A program made the position numbers and the translations under genes. From JACDEA01 sp963742585 (GTDB lineage Bacteria; Actinomycetota; Acidimicrobiia; Acidimicrobiales; JACDEA01): DNA of 64,000 bases. The stretch is from positions 186,001 through 250,000 of the forward strand of contig CAVUMI010000009.1 of NCBI GenBank assembly GCA_963742585.1. Direction: 5' to 3'. The notes beneath the pieces were generated by a model. That model was given only the letters and a program-made list of their open reading frames with translations. It had not been told where the DNA came from and did no database searches. Of the stretch, positions 20,881 to 30,007 are shown one piece after another. Position 1 is the first letter of the stretch. Each line of letters starts with the position of its first letter.

Positions 20881-21834
20881 CCGTGCAAACGACCCAACGA
20901 CACATCGTCATCACCGGTGACGAATACGAGTTGCCCTATTCCAAGGGGCTCATGGCGTCGCGCATCATGGCGACCGGCCTGGCGCCGGCGCGCGCCTTCC
21001 ATGTCGCCGAGGTGATCGAGGAACGCATCCACGCCGGCGACCGACGCTTCGATCACGAGCACGGAGCTCGAGGACGTGACGACTCAGGTCCTGGCCGAGG
21101 AGGTCGGCGACCGCTACGCAGCGTCATTTGCGAAGTGGCAGATGGTCGCCCGGCTTCCGATCCCTCTTGTGGTTCTCATCGGTGGTGCCACCGGAGTCGG
21201 CAAGTCCACGATCGCCACGATGCTCGCCGCCCGGCTCGGCATCACTCGGGTAATCCCCACCGACGCCATTCGCGAGGTCATGCGGTCGATGCTCACCGAG
21301 GAACTCATGCCGGCATTGCATACGTCTTCCTTCGACGCCGCCCGTCTCGTGAAGAAGCCGACACCCAAGGGCGCCGATCCGGTGATCCTCGGCTTCCGCG
21401 AGCAAGCCGCCGCGGTCGCGGTCGGTATCCAGGCATTGATCACGCGGGCGATCGAAGAGGGCACCGACCTGATCGTCGAAGGCGCACATGTCGTGCCCGC
21501 GTTCGTCGACGAGGCGCAGTTCACCGGCAAAGCGGTGCTGGTGCCCGTCCTCGTCAGTGTCGACGACGAGGAGTTGCATCGCAGTCACTTCATTCTGCGG
21601 GCGCACGAGCTGCGCAACCGGCCGTCGGAGCGGTACCTCGATCACTTCGAGAACATCCGCAAGATCCAAAAGTACGTAAAGTCTTTGGCGCTCGAGCACG
21701 ACGTGGACGTGGTTCCGTCGTACAACCTCGACGCCACGCTCTCCCAGGTGATCGACCTCGTCGTGAACCAGGCCATCCAGGCCGTCCCAGTCCCGAACCC
21801 CGTCCCCCAAGTCAGTAAGAGAGGTCATCGATGA
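20877..21834 (+). CDS. 2-phosphoglycerate kinase
   Basis: Phosphorylates 2-phosphoglycerate to 2,3-diphosphoglycerate, the first step of cDPG synthesis. An N-terminal ATP-cone-like domain (HIVITGDEYELPYSKGLMASRIM) is followed, past an indel near 21050, by a kinase domain: PLVVLIGGATGVGKSTIATML (P-loop), PTDAIREVMRSML, DLIVEGAHVVPAF and FENIRKIQKYVKSLA. About 318 residues, like the archaeal enzyme (~300). The suggested GTG start at 20877 overlaps a TGA for the synthetase. The gene ends in an ATGA overlap with rho. The adjacency of both enzymes supports the pathway call. Confidence 0.8.
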
Positions 21835-23480
21835 GCGAGCCGCAGCTTGAACGCTCCGTGCTGGAGCGCAAGGAGCGTGACGAGCTCCACGCCATCGCAA
21901 CCGCGATGGGCGTCAAGGCGAACACCCGCACGAAGAAGGCCGACTTGGTCGACCGCATCCTCGAAGCGACGGGTGTAGGGAGCAGCAACGGCGCTGAGGC
22001 CGCGCCTGAGGCGAAGGAATCGCCGCAGCCCGCACCGGCGCCCGAGACAGATGCCGCCGAGCCTGCATCGGTCGCCGACACAGGCAACGGTGACAGCGGC
22101 GCGGTCGCCGGCGATGCGCCCGCGGCCCAACCCGCGTCGCAACCCCAGCAGGAACGTCCTCGCTTTGACGCCGGCGGCGGCGCCGCTGGCCAGGGCGGTG
22201 GCGATCTCGCCAATCGGCGCGGGCGTCGGCGGCGTGGGCGCGACCGGGAACGGCCCGCCGGCGGCGGTGGCGGCGGCGGCGGCGCCGAACGCGGTGAACG
22301 CGATCTCCAGGGCCACGGTCAGGAGCAGCAGTTCCAGGGTGAGCCCATCCCGGTCAGCGGGATGCTCGATCTGACCGATCAGGGTTATGGCTTCGTGCGC
22401 ACCGAGGGCTACCGCCCCAGCCCCAAGGACGTCTACGTCTCGATCAGCCAGGTGCGCCGGTTCGCGCTGCGCAAGGGTGATCACCTCGAGGGTGCCAGCC
22501 GGCCCGCAGCGGCGAATGAGAAGTACCCCGCGTTGCTGCGGATCGACACCGTTAGCGGCATGACGCCGGACGAGGCGCGTCAGCGCCCCCGCTTTGAAGA
22601 CCTCACCCCGCTGTTCCCCGACTCTCGGCTCCGGCTCGAGATCCCGGGCGATTCGGCAAACATGGTCGCTCGCATCGTCGACCTGATCTCCCCGATCGGG
22701 AAGGGTCAGCGCGGCTTGATCGTCTCCCCACCCAAGGCCGGGAAGACAACGGTGTTGAAGCAGATCGCACACTCGATCGAGGCCAACAACCCCGAGGTGC
22801 ACCTGATCGTGTTGCTGGTGGACGAGCGGCCCGAAGAGGTCACCGACATGCGCCGGTCGGTCCAGGGCGAAGTGATCGCCTCGACCTTCGACCGGCCATC
22901 TGAGGAGCACACGCAGCTCGCCGAGCTTGCCATCGAGCGGGCGAAGCGGCTGGTGGAAATGGGCAAGGATGTCGTGATCGTTCTCGACGGCATCACCCGT
23001 CTCGCCCGTGCCTACAACCTGGCGGCGCCGGCGACGGGCCGCATCATGTCTGGCGGGGTCGACTCGGGCGCTTTGTACCCTCCCAAGAAGTTCTTTGGGG
23101 CGGCGCGGAATGTTGAGGAGGGCGGATCGTTGACCATCCTCGCCACCGCGCTGGTGGAGACGGGTTCGCGCATGGACGAGGTGATATTCGAGGAGTTCAA
23201 GGGCACGGGCAACATGGAGCTGCGCCTCGACCGCAAGCTGGCCGAACGGCGGATCTATCCCGCCATCGACGTAAACGCCAGCTCGACCCGGCACGAGGAG
23301 TTGCTCTTCGACCGTTCGCAGCTCAAGCTGGTTTGGCTCCTGCGACGGGTCCTCAACGGCTTGGCCGAGGACGGTTCGTCAGCCCGTGGTCTAGAAATGT
23401 TGGTCGACCGCATCAAGAGCACGAAGAGCAACGACGAGTTCCTGGCCGAGGTGGCCAAGGCACCCGTTCCCACGGTTTAG
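21831..23480 (+). CDS. rho: Transcription termination factor Rho
   Basis: Hexameric RNA-dependent ATPase. 549 residues, uninterrupted. A Rho N-terminal SAP-like domain (ERDELHAIATAMGVKANTRTKKADLVDRIL) precedes a long low-complexity Ala/Pro and Gly/Arg-rich insert (~50-170), typical of actinobacterial Rho. The cold-shock-like RNA-binding domain is GMLDLTDQGYGFVRTEGYRP. The ATPase core has GLIVSPPKAGKTTVLKQIA (P-loop), IVLLVDERPEEVTDM and DGITRLARAYN, and the Q/R-loop region follows. It overlaps the 2-phosphoglycerate kinase stop by four bases, so its expression is tied to that operon, with rpmE and prfA next. Confidence 0.97.
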   Translation: MSEPQLERSVLERKERDELHAIATAMGVKANTRTKKADLVDRILEATGVGSSNGAEAAPEAKESPQPAPAPETDAAEPASVADTGNGDSGAVAGDAPAAQPASQPQQERPRFDAGGGAAGQGGGDLANRRGRRRRGRDRERPAGGGGGGGGAERGERDLQGHGQEQQFQGEPIPVSGMLDLTDQGYGFVRTEGYRPSPKDVYVSISQVRRFALRKGDHLEGASRPAAANEKYPALLRIDTVSGMTPDEARQRPRFEDLTPLFPDSRLRLEIPGDSANMVARIVDLISPIGKGQRGLIVSPPKAGKTTVLKQIAHSIEANNPEVHLIVLLVDERPEEVTDMRRSVQGEVIASTFDRPSEEHTQLAELAIERAKRLVEMGKDVVIVLDGITRLARAYNLAAPATGRIMSGGVDSGALYPPKKFFGAARNVEEGGSLTILATALVETGSRMDEVIFEEFKGTGNMELRLDRKLAERRIYPAIDVNASSTRHEELLFDRSQLKLVWLLRRVLNGLAEDGSSARGLEMLVDRIKSTKSNDEFLAEVAKAPVPTV

Positions 23481-23491
23481 GAGACAGAGAC

Positions 23492-23701
23492 ATGAAGCAA
23501 GGCATCCATCCCGACTACGTGGAAGCCAAAGTCAAGTGCTCGTGCGGCAACACGTTCACGACCCGTTCGACCGAGGCCGACCTGCACGTCGAGCTGTGCA
23601 ACGAGTGCCACCCCTTCTACACGGGCAAGCAGAAGCTGGTCGACACCGGTGGCCGAGTCGAGCGCTTCGAGCGGCGTTACGGCGCCCGCAAGAAGAAGTA
23701 G
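23492..23701 (+). CDS. rpmE: 50S ribosomal protein L31
   Basis: 69 residues, intact: MKQGIHPDYVEAKVKCSCGN, FTTRSTEADLHVELCNECHPFYTGKQK. The CxC and CNEC cysteines mark the zinc-binding (C+) paralogue of L31. A good Shine-Dalgarno (ggaga) lies upstream of the ATG. It follows rho by 11 bases; rho-rpmE-prfA order is common in actinobacteria. Confidence 0.96.
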   Translation: MKQGIHPDYVEAKVKCSCGNTFTTRSTEADLHVELCNECHPFYTGKQKLVDTGGRVERFERRYGARKKK

Positions 23702-23733
23702 GTACCAGCACCACCGCCAGTACCGTTGAGACT

Positions 23734-23767
23734 GTGAGCGAGCCGAAGGTGAGCGAGCCCAATAGAT
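23734..23767 (+). repeat. GAG-rich junction repeat (degenerate copy)
   Basis: gtgagcgagccgaaggtgag and the following gagcgagccc resemble the repeat seen at 24876, 28628, 29942 and 44091 (reads SEPKVSEPN here). It lies between rpmE and prfA. This copy is the weakest of the family. Confidence 0.4.
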
Positions 23768-23778
23768 AGAGCGTGTTG

Positions 23779-23813
23779 CACTTTCGCCATCCGTAGGATG
23801 GCGTTTGAAAGTG
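23779..23813 (+). promoter_or_regulatory. Hairpin covering the prfA start codon
   Basis: Arm cactttcgccatcc (23779-23792) pairs with ggatggcg and gaaagtg (23796-23813): 15 bp with a 3-base bulge and a 3-base loop. The candidate prfA starts, TTG 23805 and GTG 23811, lie in its 3' arm. It could be an attenuator, a translation-control stem or a terminator of the rho-rpmE unit. Function is inferred only. Confidence 0.5.
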
Positions 23814-24872
23814 TTCGAACACCTCGCCGACTTGGAGCAGGAATACGACGATGTTCAGGCGCGCCTGAACGACCCCGCGGTCTACGGCGATCGCAACGCG
23901 TCGCGGGACCTCGGCCGGCGGGCCAAAGCGCTCGAGGAGCTCGTCCGCGCGTACCGCGAGTGGAAGGCCGCCACCGAGGACCTGGCGACGGCAAAGGAGT
24001 TGCTCGGCGACGCGGCCGGCGACGAGCGCGACGAGATGCGAGTCGAGATCGAAACCGCGGAAACGTCCATCGCCCGGCTGGAAGACGAACTCAAGGTACT
24101 CCTGCTGCCCAAGGACCCCAACGACGCCAAGAACGTGATCGTCGAGATCCGGGGTGCCGAGGGCGGTGAAGAGGCGAACCTCTTCGCCAAAGACCTCTTC
24201 GACATGTACACCCGGTTCACGGATCGGCGCGGGTGGAAGCTCGAGCTGATGGGCACCGACCCCTCGGAGAAGGGCGGCTTCAACGAGGTCACGTTCTCGC
24301 TGCGCGGCGACGGCGTTTGGACGCGGATGAAGCACGAGGGCGGGCCGCACCGGGTGCAGCGCGTTCCGGTGACCGAGTCTCAGGGCCGGATCCATACATC
24401 GGTGGCCACGGTCACCGTGCTCCCCGAGGCCGAGGAAGTCGAAGTGCAGATCGACGAGAACGACCTGGACGTCGACGTCTACCGCTCGAGCGGTCCGGGT
24501 GGTCAGTCGGTCAACACGACGGACTCGGCGGTGCGGATCACGCACCGCCCCACCGGCATCGTCGTGTCGATGCAGGACGAGAAAAGCCAGCGGCAGAATC
24601 GAGAAAAGGCGATGCAGGTCTTGCGCGCCCGCATGCTGAAAGCCGAGCAGGACGCGCAGGCGGCCGAGGCCTCCGAGCAGCGGCAGAGCCAGAACAAGGG
24701 CGGCGGGCGCTCCGAGAAGATCCGCACGTACAACTACAAGGAGAACCGCGTCACCGATCACCGCATCGGGCTCACGCTTCACAAGCTCGACCGCGTGCTC
24801 ATGGGCGAGCTCGATGAGATCAGTGACGCGCTTCTCGCCGACGAGCGCGCTCGCCAGCTCGCCGGAGGCTGA
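23805..24872 (+). CDS. prfA: Peptide chain release factor 1
   Basis: Recognises UAA/UAG stop codons and triggers peptide release. About 355 residues, uninterrupted. It begins VFEHLADLEQEYDDVQARL. VEIRGAEGGEEANLFA belongs to the core, HRVQRVPVTESQGRIHTS precedes the catalytic GGQ motif in YRSSGPGGQSVNTTDSAVR, and the C-terminus has NYKENRVTDHRIGL. The start is TTG 23805 or GTG 23811; both lie inside a hairpin. PrmC, which methylates the GGQ glutamine, is the next gene. Confidence 0.95.
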   Translation: MKVFEHLADLEQEYDDVQARLNDPAVYGDRNASRDLGRRAKALEELVRAYREWKAATEDLATAKELLGDAAGDERDEMRVEIETAETSIARLEDELKVLLLPKDPNDAKNVIVEIRGAEGGEEANLFAKDLFDMYTRFTDRRGWKLELMGTDPSEKGGFNEVTFSLRGDGVWTRMKHEGGPHRVQRVPVTESQGRIHTSVATVTVLPEAEEVEVQIDENDLDVDVYRSSGPGGQSVNTTDSAVRITHRPTGIVVSMQDEKSQRQNREKAMQVLRARMLKAEQDAQAAEASEQRQSQNKGGGRSEKIRTYNYKENRVTDHRIGLTLHKLDRVLMGELDEISDALLADERARQLAGG

Positions 24873-25638
24873 TTGGCGCCCTCCATCTCACGCTCGCCTT
24901 CCGGCTCCGCCTCCGGCTCGCTGCCACCGCACGAACTGCGGTGGATCCGCGAGCGGGCGCGGAACCAGGCGGAGTACGACGAGTTGGTGGCGCGACGGAG
25001 CGGCGGTGAGCCGCTGCAGTACGTCGTCCGTCGGTGGGGCTTCCGAACACTCGATCTCTACGTCGACCCGCGCGTGCTCATTCCCCGGCCCGAGACCGAG
25101 ATCGTCGCCGGCGCGGTTATCGACCTCGACCCGCAAGGCGTGGTGGTCGACCTCGGAACGGGGAGCGGGGCAATCGCTCTTGCGGTCGCGGTCGAAACCA
25201 CGGCGGCACGCGTCGATCGGGACGGATCGATCCGCCGACGCGCTCGCTGTCGCCCGAGCCAACACGGCGGGCATCGGATCACCCGCAATGCGGGTCGAGC
25301 TGTACGAGGGAGATTGGTTCGAGGCGCTGCCCGCCGACCTGCGGGGCAAGATCGACGTGGTCGTGAGCAACCCGCCCTACATCGCCGAGCACGAGGACCT
25401 GCCGAGCGAGGTCATCGAATGGGAGCCGTCCGCCGCGCTCATCGCCGGTCCCACTGGGTTCGAGGCGATCGAGCGCATCATCACAGAGGCTCCGGTGTGG
25501 CTGCGCTCTGGTGGGGTATTAGTTCTGGAGATTGCGCCGCATCAACGGGAGGATGTGCTCGCGATGTGCGCTGGGTTCGATCAAGTCGAAGTGCGCCCCG
25601 ACCTCACGGGCCGCGATCGTGTTCTTGTCGCTCGATAA
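24873..25638 (+). CDS. prmC: Release factor glutamine methyltransferase PrmC, short N-terminus
   Basis: SAM-dependent methylation of the GGQ glutamine of release factors. LVARRSGGEPLQYVVRRWGF and VDPRVLIPRPETEIV precede the SAM motif VVVDLGTGSGAIALAV; past an indel near 25210 the substrate motif VVSNPPYIAEHEDLP follows. About 255 residues, shorter than the usual ~280-290: most of the N-terminal helical domain is missing and is replaced by a Ser/Pro-rich run that coincides with a GAG-rich repeat on the opposite strand. No good start was found; the frame opens at the prfA stop. Its 3' end overlaps tsaC. Confidence 0.85.
24876..24922 (-). repeat. GAG-rich junction repeat at prfA/prmC
   Basis: On the minus strand it reads agcgagccggaggcggagcc then ggaaggcgagcgtgagatg (SEPEAEPEGEREMEGA in translation). 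The same motif, about 45-50 bases, recurs at 28628-28678, 29942-29993 and 44091-44133, each at a gene boundary. Here it forms the 5' end of prmC. Confidence 0.7.
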
Positions 25639-26128
25639 CGCGATCGCCGCGCTGGAGCGCGGTGACGTGATCGGCGTGCCCACCGACACCGTGTACGGCA
25701 TCGTCACGTTGCCCGCGTTCAGCGATCGGCTCTACGAGGTGAAGGGTCGCCCGCGGACGCTGGAGCTGCCCGTCCTGATTGCCAGTGCGGAGGAGGCGCA
25801 CCTGCCACCTCTGGCGGCGCGGCTGGCGGAGGATTTCTGGCCCGGCAAGCTCACGATCGTCGTCAACGGCACCGGCTTCCGCGTTCCGGATCACCCGGTG
25901 CCGAGGGAGCTTTGCCGCACCGTCGGACGGCTGGCCAGCACCAGCGCAAACCTGCACGGCCAGCCACCGCTCACCACGGCAACCGAGGTGGCGGAGCTGC
26001 CCAGCATCGCCGGCGTCCTCGGCGGCGGCGTGTGCGACGGCGCGCCCTCGACGGTGGTCGAAGTTGACGGCGATGCCGTCCGCCTCATCCGCGAAGGCGC
26101 GATCCCGTTCAGTTCGTTGTCGCGCTAG
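25619..26128 (+). CDS. tsaC: Threonylcarbamoyl-AMP synthase (Sua5/YrdC family)
   Basis: Makes threonylcarbamoyl-AMP for tRNA t6A modification. It has NAIAALERGDVIGVPTDTVYGI, YEVKGRPRTLELPVLIAS, EDFWPGKLTIVV, FRVPDHPVPRELCRTVGRLASTSANLHGQPP and STVVEVDGDAVRLIREGAI. About 169 residues, shorter than the usual ~200; a stretch between the KLT and FRVPDHP blocks is missing. The GTG at 25619 overlaps the prmC 3' end, as is common in actinobacteria. The stop shares a CTAG with the converging thiolase gene. Confidence 0.9.
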   Translation: MFLSLDNAIAALERGDVIGVPTDTVYGIVTLPAFSDRLYEVKGRPRTLELPVLIASAEEAHLPPLAARLAEDFWPGKLTIVVNGTGFRVPDHPVPRELCRTVGRLASTSANLHGQPPLTTATEVAELPSIAGVLGGGVCDGAPSTVVEVDGDAVRLIREGAIPFSSLSR

Positions 26129-27627
26129 CTCACGTCGATGTGGCCGCCGGCGCGGAGCGTGCAGGCGCGGCCGACGAACTCGTCGACAGTCATGGCCTTG
26201 AGGAGGCCGGGCTCGGTTGAGTTGGCCCACGTGCGCTGACCGTCGGCGGTGAGGCAGGCAACGATCGCCATTGCCGGCGAACCGTCGCGCTCGTGCATCA
26301 CGGTGTAGCTCTCGACGGTCGCCGCGCCGTCGTGGTCAGGGAGATGGTTACGCCGGGGTGTCGCGTCGACTGCGGACTGCACGTCGCGGTGGCCGAAGGC
26401 ACCGGCGCGCGGGGGAGCGGTCGAGTACACACCCGCTGCGTGCTTGGTTAGGTACCAGCCGTTGGCAGTGCACAGTCCGTAGCTGCCGGGATCAGCGCGC
26501 AGGCGATCGACCATGGCCGCGATCGAGTGCGTCACGTAGTTGTTGCCGGGTCCGCCGGCGAACGTCAGCCCCCCAGTGACCGTGAGCGGCCGCGCCGGAT
26601 CGTCGAGCGGCAGGCGCAACTCGGCGGCGCCGACCTCGACCGCACACGGGAAGCACGAATACAGATCGACGTGCGCCAGGTCGTCCGGCCCGATCCCGGC
26701 CAGCTCGTAGACAGCCTGCCCACAGGCGCGGATCGCCGGCGAGGAGCGCAGGTCTTCGCGCTCGGATACAAACCAGTGATCGTGGGCGTCGGCGCCCGCG
26801 TGCACGAACACCCATTGGTCAGCCGGAACCCCGGCGGCCTCGGCGGACTCGACCGAGCAGACAATCACTGCCGCGGCCTGGTCGGTCTGGATGTTTGCAT
26901 TCATCAGTTTCGGATAGGGGAAGCCGATCATCCGGTTGTCTGCCGATACCGTCCGTATCTGCTCGGCCGAGACCGCCTCGGGACTCCACGCGTACGGGTT
27001 GGTCGCCGCCACCTCAGAGAAGCGGGCCCACAGCTCGGACACTCGCACCTGGTGGTCGTCGATCGACGCGGCCGGCGGCGGCCCGTAGCGCATTCTCGAA
27101 CACGGGATACACCTGCGTCGGCATCACCAACGAGCGGGCCATCTCTTCGTTCGAGGTGCCCTGCCGGTCGATGCCGATCGTCCGCGGCTGCCGGCAGGTC
27201 GCCCGACTCCGGCGTCCACTCCAACGTCTGGTTCTGCTTGCGCGCCAGTAGTCGGGTGTAGACGGCTTCGGCGCCAACCACCACTGGCCACGTCGACGTC
27301 GCCGCCGCTGGATGGCCGCCGCCGTGTCGTTGAGCGCCATCTGCGGGCCGTTGCCGCCGGTCGCTACCTTCACGCTGTCGGTTACCGGCATGCCCAGCCG
27401 CTCGGCCAGCAGCGCCCCGGGGTTCGGATACCGCCAGGCCAGGCTCTCGATGACCCGGACGGACTGGACCCGTCCGAGCAGCGCGGCACCCCGCCCGGAG
27501 TCGGCGGCGGCCGCCTCGATCACCTCGGCCATCATCGCCACGGGCTCGGTGGCGCCCGCAGCGCTCTCCGGCTTGCGGGTCAGCTGCCCACGCCGACGAT
27601 CACCGGTAAACGCGGGTCGAGAGGCAT
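26125..27627 (-). CDS. Thiolase-family acetyl-CoA acetyltransferase (SCP2/FadA-like)
   Basis: Thiolase-fold enzyme of acyl-CoA or steroid degradation. ATG 27627 (MPLDPRLPVIVGVG), then VQSVRVIESLAWRYPNPGALL, VKVATGGNGPQMALNDTAAAI and VVGAEAVYTRLLARKQNQTLEW. After indels near 27590, 27300, 27190 and 27095 it continues VRVSELWARFSEVAATNPYAW, YPKLMNANIQTDQAAAVIVCS, GLTFAGGPGNNYVTHSIAAM and GYCTANGWYLTKHA-like text. About 500 residues, like actinobacterial SCP2-type thiolases. The usual Cys nucleophile region reads TGGNGPQMAL, with no Cys, so activity may differ from a classical thiolase. It is divergent from the LMW phosphatase across two bases. Confidence 0.82.
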
Positions 27628-27629
27628 GG

Positions 27630-28203
27630 GTGCGGAACATACACTCGAGCATCGACGTCCTTCTGTTGTGCACGGGCAACATGTGCCGCTCGCCGATGGC
27701 CGAAGCGTTCCTCCGCAGGAAGCTGGCCGTCGCCGGGCATGCCGACGTTCGCGTCCACTCGGCCGGGCTGCTCGAGTCCGGCCGTTCGGTGCCGGAGGAC
27801 GGCGATGTCGGTGATGGCCGGTTGGGGAGTCGACCTCATCGACCACCGCAGCACACAGCTCAGCGACGACATGCTCGACGCCGCCGACTTGATCGTGGCC
27901 ATGGCGCGCGAACACGTCCGCGAAGTGGTCGTCAACGTGCCCCAGGCCTGGCCGCGCACGTTCACCTTGCGCGAGATCGTGCGGCTGGGCGAGGCCGTGG
28001 GACCGCGTGCCGCGCACCAGCCGCTCGACGAGTGGATCGCGAAGCTCCACGTCGGACGTTCGCCCGCGGCCCTTGTGGGCACCTCGTCCGACGACGACGT
28101 CGCCGACCCGATGGGCCGCAGCCGGCGCGCCTACGACGATGCGGCGACCGAGATCGAGGACCTGATCACGCGGATGGTCGCGTCGGTGTGGGGGGAGCAG
28201 TGA
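27630..28203 (+). CDS. Low-molecular-weight protein-tyrosine phosphatase
   Basis: The P-loop LLLCTGNMCRSPMAEAFLRR has the CX5R signature. After an indel near 27805 follow VDLIDHRSTQLSDDML and the general-acid Asp in DVADPMGRSRRAYDD. About 190 residues with C-terminal DLITRMVASVWG. In actinobacteria such enzymes dephosphorylate Tyr kinases of polysaccharide export; an arsenate reductase function is the alternative. Start GTG 27630. Its stop overlaps the rpiB GTG (GTGA). Confidence 0.85.
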
Positions 28204-28670
28204 GGATTGCGATCGGCGCCGACCATGCGGGCTTCGCACTGAAGCAGCACCTCCTCAAGACCTTGGCCGATCTCGGCCACGAGGTCGACGACTTGGGCAC
28301 CGACAGCGAGGAGCCGGTGGACTACCCGCCGATCTGCGCCGGCGTAGGTCGCGCCGTGGCCGACGGGCGGGCCGACCGTGGCATCGTCCTTGGCGGGAGC
28401 GGCCAGGGCGAGCAGATCAGCGCCAACAAGGTCAATGGCGTGCGGGCCGCGCTATGCAACGACCTCTACACGGCGCGGCTCTCGCGTGAACACAACGACG
28501 CCAATGTGCTCTCGCTCGGTGGCCGTATCGTGGCGCCGGGGCTGGCCGACGAGATCGTCGCGCTGTGGTTGGCCACCGACTTCGAGGGCGGGCGCCACGC
28601 TCGAAGGGTTGAACAGATTCTGGCGCTCGAAAGGGAGCCGGAGGCGGAGACGGAGGCGACCGGGAAATGA
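28200..28670 (+). CDS. rpiB: Ribose 5-phosphate isomerase B (RpiB/LacAB family)
   Basis: Interconverts ribose 5-phosphate and ribulose 5-phosphate. GTG 28200 gives RIAIGADHAGFALKQHL. DYPPICAGVGRAVADG, GIVLGGSGQGEQISANKVNGVRAAL and SREHNDANVLSLGGRIV match RpiB, with Ser in GGSGQG where many enzymes have Cys. 156 residues, intact. The C-terminal tail (EREPEAETEATGK) comes from the GAG-rich repeat. It overlaps the gene before it, and its TGA overlaps an ATG for glyA. Confidence 0.92.
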   Translation: MRIAIGADHAGFALKQHLLKTLADLGHEVDDLGTDSEEPVDYPPICAGVGRAVADGRADRGIVLGGSGQGEQISANKVNGVRAALCNDLYTARLSREHNDANVLSLGGRIVAPGLADEIVALWLATDFEGGRHARRVEQILALEREPEAETEATGK

Positions 28671-28678
28671 AGGGTGCC
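28628..28678 (+). repeat. GAG-rich junction repeat at rpiB/glyA
   Basis: gagccggaggcggagacgga and gaaatgaagggtgcc on the plus strand match the family consensus. The repeat supplies the last codons of rpiB and the first in-frame ATG of glyA (28667). Confidence 0.65.
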
Positions 28679-29915
28679 ATGCCAGATAATCGAGATGACG
28701 AAGTCTTTGCCATCATCGACCGCGAGCTCGAGCGGCAGAACACCACGCTCCAGCTGATCCCGTCGGAGAACTTCACCTCGCGACAGGTGATGGAGGCCAC
28801 CGGGTCGGTTCTCACCAACAAGTACAGCGAGGGCTACCCCGGCAAGCGGTACTACGGCGGCAACTACGTCGTCGACGATGTCGAGCAGCTGGCGATCGAC
28901 CGGGCCAAGTCGCTCTTTGGCGCCGACCACGCCAATGTGCAGCCGCACGCCGGTGCCAACGCCAACGTTGCCGTCTTCCAAGCGCTGCTGAAGCCGGGCG
29001 ACACCGTGATCGGGATGAAACTCGATGCGGGAGGCCACCTCACACATGGCTCACCCGTGAACCTCAGTGGCAAGACGTACAACTTCGTCGCCTACGGCGT
29101 CACCAAGAGCGACGAGCGCATCGACTATGACCAGATCCGCGACCTGGCTCTCGAGCATCGGCCCGCGGCAATCATCGCCGGAGCGACGGCGTATCCACGG
29201 TTGATCGATCCCGAGGCGTTCCGCGCCATCTGCGACGACGTCGGCGCACTGTTCATCTTCGACGCCGCGCACGTCGCCGGGCTGATCGCGGGAGGGGTAC
29301 ATCCAACTCCCGTGCCTTATGCCGACGTGGTCACGTTCACGACGCACAAGACGCTGCGCGGTCCGCGCGGCGGTGCGATCCTCTGCAAGGACGAACACGC
29401 CAAGGTCATCGACAGCGCGGTGTTCCCGGGCTTACAGGGCGGGCCTCTTATGCACGTGATCGCGGCCAAGGCCATCGCGTTCGAAGAGGCCGCGCAGCCG
29501 GCGTTCCGCGAGTACGCCCAACAGGTCGTCACGAATGCATCGGCCCTGGCCGAGGGGCTCATCAAGGAGGACTTGCGGCTCTTCAGCGGCGGAACCGACA
29601 ACCACCTCATGCTGGTCGACCTCCTCGCGTACGACAAAGACTTGACCGGCAAGGTGGTGCAGGCGGCGTTCGACGAAGCCGGCATCACCTTGAACAAGAA
29701 CACCATCCCGGACGACCCGCGTACGGCCTTCGCCACGAGCGGCCTCCGGCTGGGCACGCCGTCGGTGACGACCCAAGGCATGCAGCGAGCCCGAGATGGC
29801 GGAGATCGCCGCCCTCATCGGCCGCGCCCTGCGCGGGCGGGACGACGGGGAGGCGCTCGCCGGCGTGCGCGGCGACGTCGCCACCTTGTGCGCGAAGTTC
29901 ACCCCCTACCCGTGA
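28667..29915 (+). CDS. glyA: Serine hydroxymethyltransferase
   Basis: PLP enzyme that moves the serine hydroxymethyl group to tetrahydrofolate. The better start is ATG 28679 (MPDNRDDEVFAIIDREL); ATG 28667 overlaps rpiB. Motifs: LQLIPSENFTSRQVMEATGS, NKYSEGYPGKRYYGG, NVQPHAGANANVAVF and, for the PLP lysine, VVTFTTHKTLRGPRGG. It ends with TSGLRLGTPSVTTQGM, an indel near 29790 and then EMAEIAALIGRAL. About 415 residues. It belongs to the LMW-phosphatase-rpiB-glyA overlapping run. Confidence 0.96.
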
Positions 29916-29941
29916 TCCGCGAGCGTTTCTGACCCTCTCCC

Positions 29942-29993
29942 GCGCACCCTTCATCTCCAGCTCGTTCTCCGGCTTGGCCTCCGACTCGCTCAT
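29942..29993 (-). repeat. GAG-rich junction repeat between glyA and wecA-like gene
   Basis: On the minus strand: atgagcgagtcggaggccaa, gccggagaacgagctggag, atgaagggtgcg. In translation MSESEAKPENELEMKGA. This is the fullest copy of the family and lies in the glyA-wecA gap. Confidence 0.75.
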
Positions 29994-30007
29994 ATGCTCG
30001 CTGAATA

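Noticed and set aside
21825..23294. Long minus-strand open frame opposite rho
   Set aside because: Shadow of the rho coding frame; it matches no family and rho is uninterrupted.
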